From Candidatus Nanopelagicales bacterium (GTDB lineage Bacteria > Actinomycetota > Actinomycetes > S36-B12), in assembly GCA_030836325.1 (NCBI GenBank), contig JAURQC010000041.1, positions 1 through 13,332 of the forward strand: a stretch of 13,332 nucleotides of DNA, read 5' to 3'. The notes under the pieces are model-generated. The model had not been told where the DNA came from. It ran no database searches and saw nothing but the letters and a program-made list of their open reading frames with translations. Shown here in pieces: positions 1 to 6,576 of the stretch (positions are counted from its first letter, which is position 1; every line of letters starts with the position of its first letter). A program made the translations under genes and the position numbers.

Positions 1-33
1 GAGTGGAACCTGTTGGATGTCGGACCTTCCACG

Positions 34-39
34 TAGCCT
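34..39 (+). promoter_or_regulatory. Putative -10 box of a leaderless promoter for the RecB-like nuclease gene
   Basis: TAGCCT fits the actinobacterial TANNNT -10 pattern. It ends exactly 6 nt before the GTG at 46, so transcription would begin on or next to the start codon. No ribosome binding site precedes this GTG, which agrees with a leaderless message. A TTGGAT at 13-18 could serve as a weak -35 with 15-bp spacing. This is inferred from sequence pattern only. Confidence 0.45.
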
Positions 40-45
40 CAGCGT

Positions 46-870
46 GTGCGCTATGTGAAGTTGTCTCCCACGAAGGCGGCTGCATGGGTCGACTGCCCCA
101 GACGATTCTTCTACTCCTACGTCGAGCGTCGTCCAGTCAAGTCCACGTGGGCACATTTCGTCTACGGCAATGCCGTTCACCGTTGCTTGAAACAGTGGTT
201 CGATCTCGAACCTGATCGGCGCACAACCGATGTGATTGAGCAAGCGATCACGAAGTCTTGGTCCGACGATGGGTTTCGGGACGTCGATCACTCCCATGCG
301 TGGCGTGACAAGGCGATCGCAGTCGTTTTGGCCTACGTCGCCAACATCGATCCGAACCTCGAGCCGCTGGCATCTGAGCGCACGCTGGCCTTCAAAGACG
401 ATGCTTGCGGCTTTGTCATGGAAGGTCGCGTTGATCGCTTAGACGAGGACGGATCCTCAGTGATGGTGGTCGACTACAAGACCGGTAAGTCAGTTCCGTC
501 GCCTGATGACGTCCGAGGGTCCGAAGCATTGGCGATGTATGCGGTGATGGTGCAACGCGTACTCGGGCGCCACTGCAGTTCCGTTGCGTTGCACCACGTA
601 CCGTCCGGGAACGTCGTCTCGTGGCACCACTCGCAAGAATCTCTCACCCGACAGGTGGACAGGATGGGTGCCATCGCATCGGACATCCGCGTGGCTGAGG
701 ACACCTGGGAGTCGACGGATCACGATGACCAAGCGCTCGATGATTTGTTTCCGCCCAAGCCCGGGGGACTTTGTGGTTTTTGCGACTTCTGGAATGTGTG
801 CGCGGCAGGGCAGGGGCACGCATCGCGCCGCGAGCCGTGGGAAGGGTTGCCTGAACTAGAACAGGTGTGA
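46..870 (+). CDS. RecB-like PD-(D/E)XK nuclease with Fe-S cluster signature
   Basis: This 274-residue protein is a stand-alone member of the RecB/AddB-type PD-(D/E)XK exonuclease superfamily, which cleaves DNA in recombination and repair; the exact substrate is unknown. His45 in GNAVH, Asp130 in GRVDRL and the DYK core (Asp143, Lys145) match the metal-binding nuclease motifs. Cys17 in the N-terminal DCPRRF, plus Cys243, Cys246 and Cys252 near the C-terminus (CGFC then NVC), form the 4Fe-4S arrangement that staples AddB-type nuclease domains. No helicase domain is attached and the length is usual for the solitary actinobacterial form. GTG at 46 is chosen because a -10 box lies 6 nt upstream; GTG at 55 is the alternative. 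Its stop lies one base from the stop of the convergent minus-strand ATPase gene. Family assignment is firm; the biological role is not. Confidence 0.88.
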   Translation: MRYVKLSPTKAAAWVDCPRRFFYSYVERRPVKSTWAHFVYGNAVHRCLKQWFDLEPDRRTTDVIEQAITKSWSDDGFRDVDHSHAWRDKAIAVVLAYVANIDPNLEPLASERTLAFKDDACGFVMEGRVDRLDEDGSSVMVVDYKTGKSVPSPDDVRGSEALAMYAVMVQRVLGRHCSSVALHHVPSGNVVSWHHSQESLTRQVDRMGAIASDIRVAEDTWESTDHDDQALDDLFPPKPGGLCGFCDFWNVCAAGQGHASRREPWEGLPELEQV

Positions 871-871
871 T

Positions 872-1243
872 TCAGCGCCGGGGTACATCGGCCCACACAC
901 AGATTACGCTTTCACGTCGCTCAAATCCCCAATCGTTGACGAGTTCATCGATCATGAGCAGGCCGCGGCCGGTCGCCGCAGTGTCCTGCGAGCGCAAAAC
1001 CTGTGGCTCACCGGAGGCGTCGCCACACACTTCGATGTGTAGAGAATCTTCGCGCACATCCGCGCTGAGTGTGATGCCTCCGGATCCAGATCCGTGTTTC
1101 CAGGCATTGTTGACAAGCTCGGTGACCACGAGCTCGGCATCTACCGCCTCAAGGTCCGACGAGGAGACGTCGCGTAGGTGCCAGCGTGCTTGCCCCGCAG
1201 CCGTGGAGTCCATAGGCAGTTGCCAGGTGAACATGGCCGACAT
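872..1243 (-). CDS. Small GHKL ATP-binding protein, anti-sigma factor (RsbW/SpoIIAB) type
   Basis: The 123-residue product is a single HATPase domain of the kind found in anti-sigma serine kinases and in the many small ATP-binding regulators of Actinomycetes. The N box is visible as ELVVTELVNNAWKHG (about residues 38-52), followed by a G1-like segment VCGDASGEP and the G2 box GRGLLMIDEL, then a final beta strand ending VWADVP. Proteins of this type usually bind a partner sigma factor or an anti-anti-sigma protein; no sigma factor or STAS-domain partner is next to it here, so the target is unknown. The start ATG at 1243 is supported by an AAAGGAG ribosome binding site 4 nt upstream. The gene is convergent with the nuclease gene (1-bp gap) and divergent from the ParA-like gene, 47 bp away. 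Confidence 0.85.
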   Translation of the reverse strand: MSAMFTWQLPMDSTAAGQARWHLRDVSSSDLEAVDAELVVTELVNNAWKHGSGSGGITLSADVREDSLHIEVCGDASGEPQVLRSQDTAATGRGLLMIDELVNDWGFERRESVICVWADVPRR

Positions 1244-1247
1244 CGCA

Positions 1248-1254
1248 CTCCTTT
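1248..1254 (-). promoter_or_regulatory. Ribosome binding site of the anti-sigma-type ATPase gene
   Basis: Read on the minus strand this is AAAGGAG, 4 nt before the ATG at 1243. It is one of the few strong Shine-Dalgarno matches in the window and fixes the start of this gene. A TATTGT on the minus strand at 1280-1285 could be its -10 box. Confidence 0.6.
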
Positions 1255-1290
1255 GTCCACCAACCTCATGTCCAGCACCACAATAGACGC

Positions 1291-2064
1291 GTGGGCCGGG
1301 TCATTGCAGTGGCGAACCAAAAGGGTGGTGTCGCCAAGACCACGACCTCGATCACTCTGGCAGCGGGATTGGCTGAGATGAGTCGCACGGTTCTCGTCAT
1401 TGATCTTGATGCCCAAGCCTGTGCCACTTTCTCTCTCGGCATTGACCCCGAGGACTTGCCCGAGGACACGATTGACTTCTTTCTCGGTGATGCGGATATC
1501 CAGCTGCGCAAGCGTGAACTTCGCTCGGCCATGCGCGTGACTGACGACGGTGTCACGTTGCTGCCGGCCACGCTCGCGCTGGCGGCCGCAGACGTAGCGT
1601 TAGCCGATCGTCCAACCCGGGAGCAGATACTCGATCAAGTTCTGGTGGACCTGCGAACCGAGTTCGATTTCATCGTGATCGACTGTTCGCCGTCGTTGGG
1701 TTTGACCACGATCAATGCACTTGTTGCTGCAGACGAAGTTATCGTGCCGTTGAAGTGCGAGACGTTGTCCCACCGTGGCTTGGGTCAGTTGATGGAAAGT
1801 ATCGATGAGGTAAGGCGCTGGAGTAACCCCGATCTAAAGATCGCCGGCATCGTTCCCACTCTGTTTGATGGACGCACCGCGCACGCCAAGGCGGTCTTGG
1901 CAGACATCGGACCCCGCTACGGTGTTCGCGTATTCGATCCCATTCCTCGCAGCATCCGCTTCGCTGAAGCCCCTGCTGCGGGACGAACGATCTTGGCCAC
2001 GGCGCCGCACTCACCGGGAGCGCGAGCCTATCGACGTCTTGCGCAGGAGATTGCTGCTCTCTAG
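1291..2064 (+). CDS. ParA/Soj-family ATPase (orphan, no ParB alongside)
   Basis: This 257-residue protein is a ParA/MinD-superfamily P-loop ATPase. The deviant Walker A is KGGVAKTTT (residues 11-19) with the signature lysine, Walker A' is IDLDAQ (Asp40), and Walker B is FIVIDCSPSLG (Asp131). Such proteins bind ATP as sandwich dimers and position DNA or protein complexes. No ParB gene or parS-like inverted repeat lies nearby, so it is probably not the chromosome partition ParA. Its place beside a DEAD-box helicase, ferritin-like, DUF3107 and TetR genes matches, from memory, the mycobacterial Rv3213c (Soj-related) neighbourhood, whose function is unsettled. GTG at 1291 is the only reasonable start; VIAVANQKGG begins straight after it, as in the family. 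No clear ribosome binding site is present, so a leaderless message is possible. It is convergent with the helicase gene. Confidence 0.9.
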   Translation: MGRVIAVANQKGGVAKTTTSITLAAGLAEMSRTVLVIDLDAQACATFSLGIDPEDLPEDTIDFFLGDADIQLRKRELRSAMRVTDDGVTLLPATLALAAADVALADRPTREQILDQVLVDLRTEFDFIVIDCSPSLGLTTINALVAADEVIVPLKCETLSHRGLGQLMESIDEVRRWSNPDLKIAGIVPTLFDGRTAHAKAVLADIGPRYGVRVFDPIPRSIRFAEAPAAGRTILATAPHSPGARAYRRLAQEIAAL

Positions 2065-2081
2065 AGAGCGTTCTTTGTCTT
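2056..2081 (+). terminator. Possible intrinsic terminator at the end of the ParA-like gene
   Basis: GCTCTCTAGAGAGC at 2056-2069 is a perfect 14-bp palindrome, able to fold as a 5-bp stem with a CTAG loop, and is followed by the T-rich run TTCTTTGTCTT. The element overlaps the last codons and the TAG stop (2062-2064) of the ParA-like gene and lies between two convergent genes. The stem is short, so termination strength is uncertain; on the minus strand it is not followed by a T tract. Confidence 0.4.
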
Positions 2082-3768
2082 AGCTCTCGGACTGACCGCT
2101 GCTCGGCTTGCCACCGCGGGTACGACTACGTCGCCGACGCGGCGCGCTGTCCGAGGCTGACTTCTCCTTCGGTGAGTTGGAGGAGTCCGAGCGACCTGAT
2201 GAGCCTGAGCCTTTGGACGCATTCGAGGACTTCCCGCCGGAGCGATTGCGGCTGCCTTGGTTCGAGCCGCCGCTTCGACGCGATTGATCATCGCTCTTGC
2301 GAGATCGATCGGTACCGGAACGCCCGCCACTGGAGCGCTTGCCGGTCTCACCAACGTCCTCGACCTCCTCCGCCGAAAGTCCGGCGCGGGTGCGTTGTGC
2401 CTTCGGGAGTCGGCCGGTTGTGCCTTCGGGAATTCCGAGACCGGTGAAGACATGCGGACTCGTTGAGTAGGTCTCGAGTGGGTCCTTGAATGGCAGTTTC
2501 AAGGCGCGGTCGATCATCTGCCAGCGGGCGATGTCTTCCCAATCAACAAGGGTGACGGCGACTCCCGAAGCGCCGGCGCGACCGGTCCGGCCGATGCGGT
2601 GCAGGTACGTCTTCTCGTCGTCCGGGCACTCGTAGTTGACGACGTGTGTGACGCCATCGACGTCGATGCCGCGCGCTGCGACATCGGTGGCGACGAGGAC
2701 GTCGACCTTGCCGGAACGAAAGGCGCGCAATGCCTGCTCGCGTGCACCCTGACCGAGATCCCCGTGGACAGACCCCACGGCAAATCCGCGCTCGGTGAGA
2801 TCGTCGGTGATCTTCTGTGCCTTGCGCTTGGTCCGGGTGAAGATCATCACCAAACCACGGTCCTTGGCTTGAAGCACACGGGCGAGGAGTTCCACCTTGT
2901 CCATCGGATGAGCACGCCACACGTGCTGCTCGATGGCATCGACGGTTGCGCTCTCGTCTCCTGGATCACTGGCCCGCATGTGCGTCGGCTGGTTCATGTA
3001 TCGACGCGCGAGGGCGATGATTTGCCCGGGCATCGTCGCTGAGAAGAGCATGGTCTGCCGGTTGGTTGGGACCAGAGCCACGATTCGCTCGACGTCCGGC
3101 AAGAATCCCATGTCGAGCATCTCGTCGGCCTCGTCGAGGACGAGTTCACGTACGTGGGACAAGTCGAGGTCACCGCGGCCGGCGAGGTCAATGATGCGAC
3201 CCGGTGTCCCAACTACTACATCGATGCCGGCCTTCAACGCGTCGATTTGAGGCTCGTAGGCGCGCCCACCGTAGACCGAGAGGACCCTAATTCCGAGTTC
3301 GGCTCCGGCCCGTTGGATGTCGGTGGAAACCTGCGACGCCAACTCGCGTGTGGGGCAGACGATCAACCCTTGGGGCTTACCGTGCGCATCTGCAGGAAGT
3401 TGGGTGTAAGCGTCGGTGTTCGGCGCAGCGATCCGCTGGATCAAGGGCAGGCCAAAGCCGAGTGTCTTGCCGGTTCCGGTCTTGGCTTGACCTATGAGAT
3501 CGCGGCCTTCCAGGGCCAGTCCGAGGCACATCTCTTGGATGGGAAAGGCGGTGGTGATGCCCTGCTTGGCGAGGGCATTGACGATCGGAGCGGCAACCCC
3601 GAGTTCTGCGAAAGTCTTGGGCTGGGCTGGCGCGGGATCATTAGCAGGATCCGCGGAGGAAACTGATTCAGCGACCTGCTCGATGAGGTCGTCATTTGTG
3701 GTGCTCAGGGGAAACTCCCGGGTTCGTCGGAGCGCCGGTTGCGCGTCCGAGATGGGTTGGTGAGTCAT
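2080..3768 (-). CDS. DEAD-box ATP-dependent RNA helicase with disordered basic tail
   Basis: The 562-residue product is a full DEAD-box RNA helicase that would remodel RNA or RNA-protein complexes, for example in ribosome assembly or RNA decay. Motifs in order: Q motif region FAELGV to AFPIQ (about 53-78), motif I AKTGTGKT (95-102), Ia PTRELA, Ib TPGR, motif II DEAD (212-215), motif III SAT (243-245), motif V ATDVAARGID and motif VI HRIGRTGRAG (390-399). From about residue 476 a Ser/Gly/Arg/Lys-rich, probably disordered tail of some 85 residues follows, likely adding non-specific RNA binding. ATG at 3768 is chosen; in-frame GTG (3771) and TTG (3774) precede it directly and no strong ribosome binding site decides. 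A TAGCAT on the minus strand (3805-3810) is a possible -10 box. It is divergent from the ferritin-like gene, as in the related mycobacterial region (rhlE, Rv3211). Confidence 0.93.
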   Translation of the reverse strand: MTHQPISDAQPALRRTREFPLSTTNDDLIEQVAESVSSADPANDPAPAQPKTFAELGVAAPIVNALAKQGITTAFPIQEMCLGLALEGRDLIGQAKTGTGKTLGFGLPLIQRIAAPNTDAYTQLPADAHGKPQGLIVCPTRELASQVSTDIQRAGAELGIRVLSVYGGRAYEPQIDALKAGIDVVVGTPGRIIDLAGRGDLDLSHVRELVLDEADEMLDMGFLPDVERIVALVPTNRQTMLFSATMPGQIIALARRYMNQPTHMRASDPGDESATVDAIEQHVWRAHPMDKVELLARVLQAKDRGLVMIFTRTKRKAQKITDDLTERGFAVGSVHGDLGQGAREQALRAFRSGKVDVLVATDVAARGIDVDGVTHVVNYECPDDEKTYLHRIGRTGRAGASGVAVTLVDWEDIARWQMIDRALKLPFKDPLETYSTSPHVFTGLGIPEGTTGRLPKAQRTRAGLSAEEVEDVGETGKRSSGGRSGTDRSRKSDDQSRRSGGSNQGSRNRSGGKSSNASKGSGSSGRSDSSNSPKEKSASDSAPRRRRSRTRGGKPSSGQSES

Positions 3769-3834
3769 CACCAACGGCGAGATTCGATGTCTCGCGATGG
3801 CCCAATGCTACCGGCCAGACGAAGCACCCCCCGG

Positions 3835-3849
3835 CACCAGGCCCTGGTG
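3835..3849. promoter_or_regulatory. 15-bp perfect palindrome, operator candidate
   Basis: CACCAGG, one base (C), then CCTGGTG forms a perfect 7-bp inverted repeat. It sits in the 98-bp space between the divergent helicase and ferritin-like genes and ends 2 bp before the TACCCT -10 box of the latter, where a -10/-35 spacer-binding repressor would act. No T tract follows, so it is not a terminator. The binding protein is unknown. Confidence 0.4.
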
Positions 3850-3851
3850 GA

Positions 3852-3857
3852 TACCCT
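3852..3857 (+). promoter_or_regulatory. Putative -10 box upstream of the ferritin-like gene
   Basis: TACCCT matches TANNNT and ends 9 nt before the ATG at 3867, giving a leaderless or nearly leaderless mRNA. There is no purine-rich ribosome binding site before this ATG. The same hexamer stands 8 nt before the prfB start at the other end of the window. Confidence 0.45.
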
Positions 3858-3866
3858 TACGCCACC

Positions 3867-4574
3867 ATGATCGACGGATCCACACCATTCGACTCCTCGG
3901 ACCAGGCGCTCGCTGATCCGGGGTACCGGGCCGCCCTCGTGGACCTTTTCGGGGTTCTCGCTTATGGCGAACTCGTCGCTTTCGAGCGGCTTGCAGCCGA
4001 CGCCGCCATGGCGCCGCGAGTCGAGGACAAGGCGGCATTGGCGGGGATGGCCACCGCCGAATACCGACACTTCCTGTCAATCAAGGAGCGGCTCGGACAG
4101 CTGGGCGTGGACCCCAACGAAGCAATGGAGCCCTTCCGCCGACCGATTGACGAGTTCCACAGTCACACTAAGCCGGCCGATTGGCTCGAGGGTCTAGTGA
4201 AGGCCTACGTGGGCGATGGCATCGGCACTGACTTCTACCGAGAGATCGCGGCCTACGTCGATCCCGCGAGCCGAGAACTGGTGCTCGATGTATGTGAGGA
4301 CCTTGGGCAGTCGACATTTGCTGTGGACCGGGTGCGCTCGGCGATCCAGGCAGATCCGCGGGTCGCCGGTCGACTCGCGTTATGGGGACGCCGTTTGGTG
4401 GGTGAGGCGCTATCGCAGGCCCAGCGGGTCGCAGCAGAGCGCGACGCACTCTCGACGTTGATTGTCGGCGGAATTGATCGACCTGGGGTAGATCTTGCTG
4501 AGATAGGTCGGATGCTTGCGCGCCTGACCGACAACCATTCTCGGCGTATGCAAGAACTCGGCCTCGCTGCGTAG
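3867..4574 (+). CDS. Ferritin-like fold protein (MiaE-like, Rv3210c family)
   Basis: This 235-residue, largely helical protein resembles the actinobacterial ferritin-like family related to tRNA-(ms2io6A)-hydroxylase MiaE, placed here by its sequence features and by its position between a DEAD helicase and a DUF3107 gene. Candidate metal ligands are Glu35 and Glu40 in YGELVAFERL, the ExxH at Glu65/His68 (AEYRHF) and Glu126 in DFYREIAAY. The expected second ExxH is not obvious: the matching stretch reads CEDLGQST (Glu144, no His), so the di-iron site may be incomplete or use another residue. The start ATG at 3867 fits the nearby -10 box; a longer in-frame reading from 3696 would overlap the helicase coding sequence and is rejected. 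It ends 20 nt before the stop of the convergent DUF3107 gene. Enzymatic activity is unproven. Confidence 0.78.
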   Translation: MIDGSTPFDSSDQALADPGYRAALVDLFGVLAYGELVAFERLAADAAMAPRVEDKAALAGMATAEYRHFLSIKERLGQLGVDPNEAMEPFRRPIDEFHSHTKPADWLEGLVKAYVGDGIGTDFYREIAAYVDPASRELVLDVCEDLGQSTFAVDRVRSAIQADPRVAGRLALWGRRLVGEALSQAQRVAAERDALSTLIVGGIDRPGVDLAEIGRMLARLTDNHSRRMQELGLAA

Positions 4575-4594
4575 CGCGGGCTTAGTCCAATCGC

Positions 4595-4822
4595 TTAAGA
4601 GGCGCTGCCGAAGCCGACCTTGCGGCTCGATGCGGGTCCGATCTCGACGTAGGCAATCTTGGCCGACGGCACCAAGATTGTGCGGCCTCGCGAATCGGTC
4701 AGCGAAAGCAACGTGCCCTTGTCCACGGCGGTCTCGACGGCCTTGGTGACGGCTTCGGCGGCCTCCTCAGTTTCGACCGTGATCTCCCGAGGTGTGTCCA
4801 CGACACCGATCTTGATCTCCAC
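4595..4822 (-). CDS. DUF3107 family small protein
   Basis: This 75-residue protein starts VEIKIGVVDTPREITVE (GTG initiator read as Met), has an Ala/Glu-rich central helix (EEAAEAVTKAVETA) and ends in a strand-rich part with SRGRTILVPSAKIAYVEIG. Length, pattern and position between a ferritin-like gene and a TetR gene match the actinobacterial DUF3107 family (Rv3208A in M. tuberculosis, from memory), which has no settled function. The same frame stays open upstream to 5203, but that part overlaps the TetR gene and does not look like protein; GTG at 4822 has an AAAGGTAAGG purine stretch a few bases upstream. The 103-bp gap to the TetR gene holds a TAGTCT (minus, 4870-4875) that could be a -10 box, so it may have its own promoter. 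Confidence 0.82.
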   Translation of the reverse strand: MEIKIGVVDTPREITVETEEAAEAVTKAVETAVDKGTLLSLTDSRGRTILVPSAKIAYVEIGPASSRKVGFGSAS

Positions 4823-4925
4823 CGCCGCCTTACCTTTCGTCGATTCCGCCGTTTCGGACAAGCATGCTGAGACTACGCGACGTTCAGGCCACACGCCCGT
4901 TGCGTGCCCTACGACTCCCACTCGT

Positions 4926-5603
4926 TCAGGTGCCCGGACCCTCCGGAGGGTGGGTGAGCGGGAAGCTGCGAATCCCGCGCCAGGCGAGGGAGGCGACGAG
5001 GTCCGCGGAGTCTTCCAGCGACATATCTGACTGTTCAGATGTGAGCCACCGACTCGCTGCAACCTGGGCGAGGCCCTGTAGCCCCGAGCCCAGCAGCATT
5101 GCCTGATCGTGGCTAAGACCCGTATCCGACGAGATAACGTCGGCGATCTTGCCGGCAATCGCCTCGTGCGCGCGATCCACTCGTGCCCGCACCGCGGATT
5201 CATTCATGACGTCGCTTTCAAAGACAAGTCGGTAGGCGCTGTTGCGGTCAGCGACGAATGAGAAGTACGCACGCATCGTCGCTCCGACACGTTCCTTGTT
5301 GTCGGTAGTGCTTGCGAGTGCCGCATCGGCTGATTGCAGTAGTTCATCAATGCCCCGGTCCAACAGTGCCAAGTAGAGCTCGAGCTTGCTTGGGAAATGC
5401 TGATACAAGACCGGCTTGGAGACGCCTGCTGCCTCGGCGATCTCATCCATGCCCGCGGCGTGGTAGCCACGCTCCATGAATACTTTGCGGGCCTGCGTCA
5501 TGACCTGCTCACGACGCTGCTTCCGGGGCATCCGCGTGCCGCGGGCGCCGTTCTGGTCGGCTGCGTCGTCCGGCGGAATTGTGCCCGCCACAGATTCGGT
5601 CAT
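4926..5603 (-). CDS. TetR/AcrR family transcriptional regulator
   Basis: The 225-residue protein has a Ser/Asp/Gly-rich N-terminal extension of about 25 residues, then a classic TetR DNA-binding domain: QVMTQARKVFMERGYHAAGM, EIAEAAGVSKPVLYQHFPSK (helix-turn-helix about residues 51-72) and LYLALLDRGI. The rest (about 90-215) is the all-helical ligand-binding and dimerisation domain. ATG at 5603 is preferred over the internal ATG at 5531 because a TAACCT -10 box lies 6 nt upstream of 5603. It is divergent from an ABC exporter operon across 39 bp, so the natural targets are its own promoter and the exporter. The position also matches mycobacterial Rv3208 in a syntenic block, which argues that the gene is old in this locus rather than a recent arrival with the exporter. 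The ligand is unknown. Confidence 0.9.
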   Translation of the reverse strand: MTESVAGTIPPDDAADQNGARGTRMPRKQRREQVMTQARKVFMERGYHAAGMDEIAEAAGVSKPVLYQHFPSKLELYLALLDRGIDELLQSADAALASTTDNKERVGATMRAYFSFVADRNSAYRLVFESDVMNESAVRARVDRAHEAIAGKIADVISSDTGLSHDQAMLLGSGLQGLAQVAASRWLTSEQSDMSLEDSADLVASLAWRGIRSFPLTHPPEGPGT

Positions 5604-5642
5604 CGGGTCAGGTTAAACCCACGGCGGTCATAGGCTCGTGGT
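5604..5642. promoter_or_regulatory. Compact divergent promoter region between tetR-type gene and ABC operon
   Basis: These 39 bp hold two back-to-back -10 boxes. TAACCT on the minus strand (5610-5615) lies 6 nt before the TetR ATG, and TAGGCT on the plus strand (5631-5636) lies 6 nt before the ABC GTG. Both transcripts would be leaderless. GGTT-A-AACC at 5611-5619 overlaps the TetR -10 box, and GGTCA is repeated at 5606-5610 and 5626-5630, a spacing of 20 bp or about two helical turns. Either could be part of the TetR operator. No convincing -35 is seen on either side. Confidence 0.5.
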
Positions 5643-6572
5643 GTGAGCGCTGCAGCACCGGACATTGTTCTGGACGTCAGGGGCGTGACCGTCCGCTACG
5701 GGTCGGCCCGAGGAATCGACGACGTCACCTTGCAGGTTCCGGCCGGGCAGGTCACCGGGCTGCTGGGCCCGAATGGTTCAGGCAAGACCACCTTGTTGCG
5801 CTCGGTTTTGGATCTGGTGCACCCGAGTACGGGTTCGATCGAGGTCGTTCGCGTGGACTCCAAGAACCGACGTGCTCGGGCGCGTGTGGCGTACCTTCCG
5901 GGCGATCTCTCGTTCCCGCCGCGGCTCAACGGCTACGCACTGTTACGACGCTTCAGTGCCGCGGGGGGTGGGCTAGATCAGACACGGGTAGACGCACTCG
6001 CGAAACGATTGGGGATTGATCTCTCGCGACAGGTAGGCACCTTGTCTCGCGGAAACAGACAGAAGGTGGGGTTGGTGCTCGCGTTCGCGAAGAACGCTGA
6101 CCTCCTCCTCCTAGACGAACCCACGTCAGGCCTTGATCCGCTACTGCAGCGTGAATTCGCGAGCCTTGTTGGCGAGGTTGTCGAATCCGGTAGTGCTGTT
6201 GTGCTGTCGAGTCACGTCATGTCCGAGCTCGAGGATCTCGCCGATCGTGTGGCTGTCCTTCGGGAGGGTCGTCTCGTTGCGGTTGAGACGATCGAGCAGC
6301 TGCGGGCGCGGGCGCGTCAGCGCCTGCGCGTTCGCACTGTCGATCCGAATGCGATGTACCCATGTTGTGAGCGCTTGGCCAGTGTGCCGGGCGTCGAGGC
6401 ACGTATCGCTGATTCGATGATCGACGTCTCGTACGTCGGCGATGTCGATGGCATCATCAAGACGCTCGCTACCTTTGCGGTGCAAAGTGTCGAGTCAGTA
6501 GGCGGTGAGCTCGATGAAGTCCTTTTGGACTTCTACTCTGACGATCGATACGCACCGAAGGGTGGTGCCTGA
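5643..6572 (+). CDS. ABC transporter ATP-binding protein (ABC-2 exporter type)
   Basis: The 309-residue protein is the nucleotide-binding subunit of a multidrug/lipid-type ABC exporter. Walker A is GPNGSGKTT (42-50), the signature is LSRGN (134-138), Walker B is LLLLDEPTSGLDP (154-166, catalytic Glu159) and the switch His191 lies in SSHVMSE. The Q-loop position reads YLPGDLS without the usual Gln, seen in some ABC-2 ATPases. The last 100 residues form the regulatory C-terminal extension common in this subfamily. GTG at 5643 is chosen because the -10 box TAGGCT lies 6 nt before it; the conserved start of the fold (VLDVRGVTVRYG) follows directly. It is the first gene of an operon with the permease (4 nt downstream) and is divergent from a TetR gene that likely controls it. 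The transported substrate cannot be told from sequence. Confidence 0.92.
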   Translation: MSAAAPDIVLDVRGVTVRYGSARGIDDVTLQVPAGQVTGLLGPNGSGKTTLLRSVLDLVHPSTGSIEVVRVDSKNRRARARVAYLPGDLSFPPRLNGYALLRRFSAAGGGLDQTRVDALAKRLGIDLSRQVGTLSRGNRQKVGLVLAFAKNADLLLLDEPTSGLDPLLQREFASLVGEVVESGSAVVLSSHVMSELEDLADRVAVLREGRLVAVETIEQLRARARQRLRVRTVDPNAMYPCCERLASVPGVEARIADSMIDVSYVGDVDGIIKTLATFAVQSVESVGGELDEVLLDFYSDDRYAPKGGA

Positions 6573-6576
6573 GGTC

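Noticed and set aside
1244..1290. parS site beside the ParA-like gene
   Set aside because: No inverted repeat resembling TGTTTCACGTGAAACA is present here or elsewhere in the window.
2599..3042. Plus-strand open frame of 147 codons opposite the helicase
   Set aside because: It is antisense to conserved helicase motifs, has no ribosome binding site and no recognisable domain.
3154..3666. Plus-strand open frame of 170 codons opposite the helicase N-terminus
   Set aside because: It mirrors the codon bias of the DEAD-box gene on the other strand and has no family features.
3696..3866. N-terminal extension of the ferritin-like gene
   Set aside because: It would overlap the divergent helicase gene and contains low-quality sequence; ATG at 3867 fits the -10 box and family length.
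4861..4906. AGCATGCT palindrome and CACGC/GCGTG inverted repeat in the TetR-DUF3107 gap as a terminator
   Set aside because: Short stems with no T tract on either strand; likely chance in GC-rich DNA.
4823..5203. N-terminal extension of the DUF3107 gene to 202 residues
   Set aside because: It runs through the TetR gene in another frame and is not protein-like; the family is about 75 residues long.
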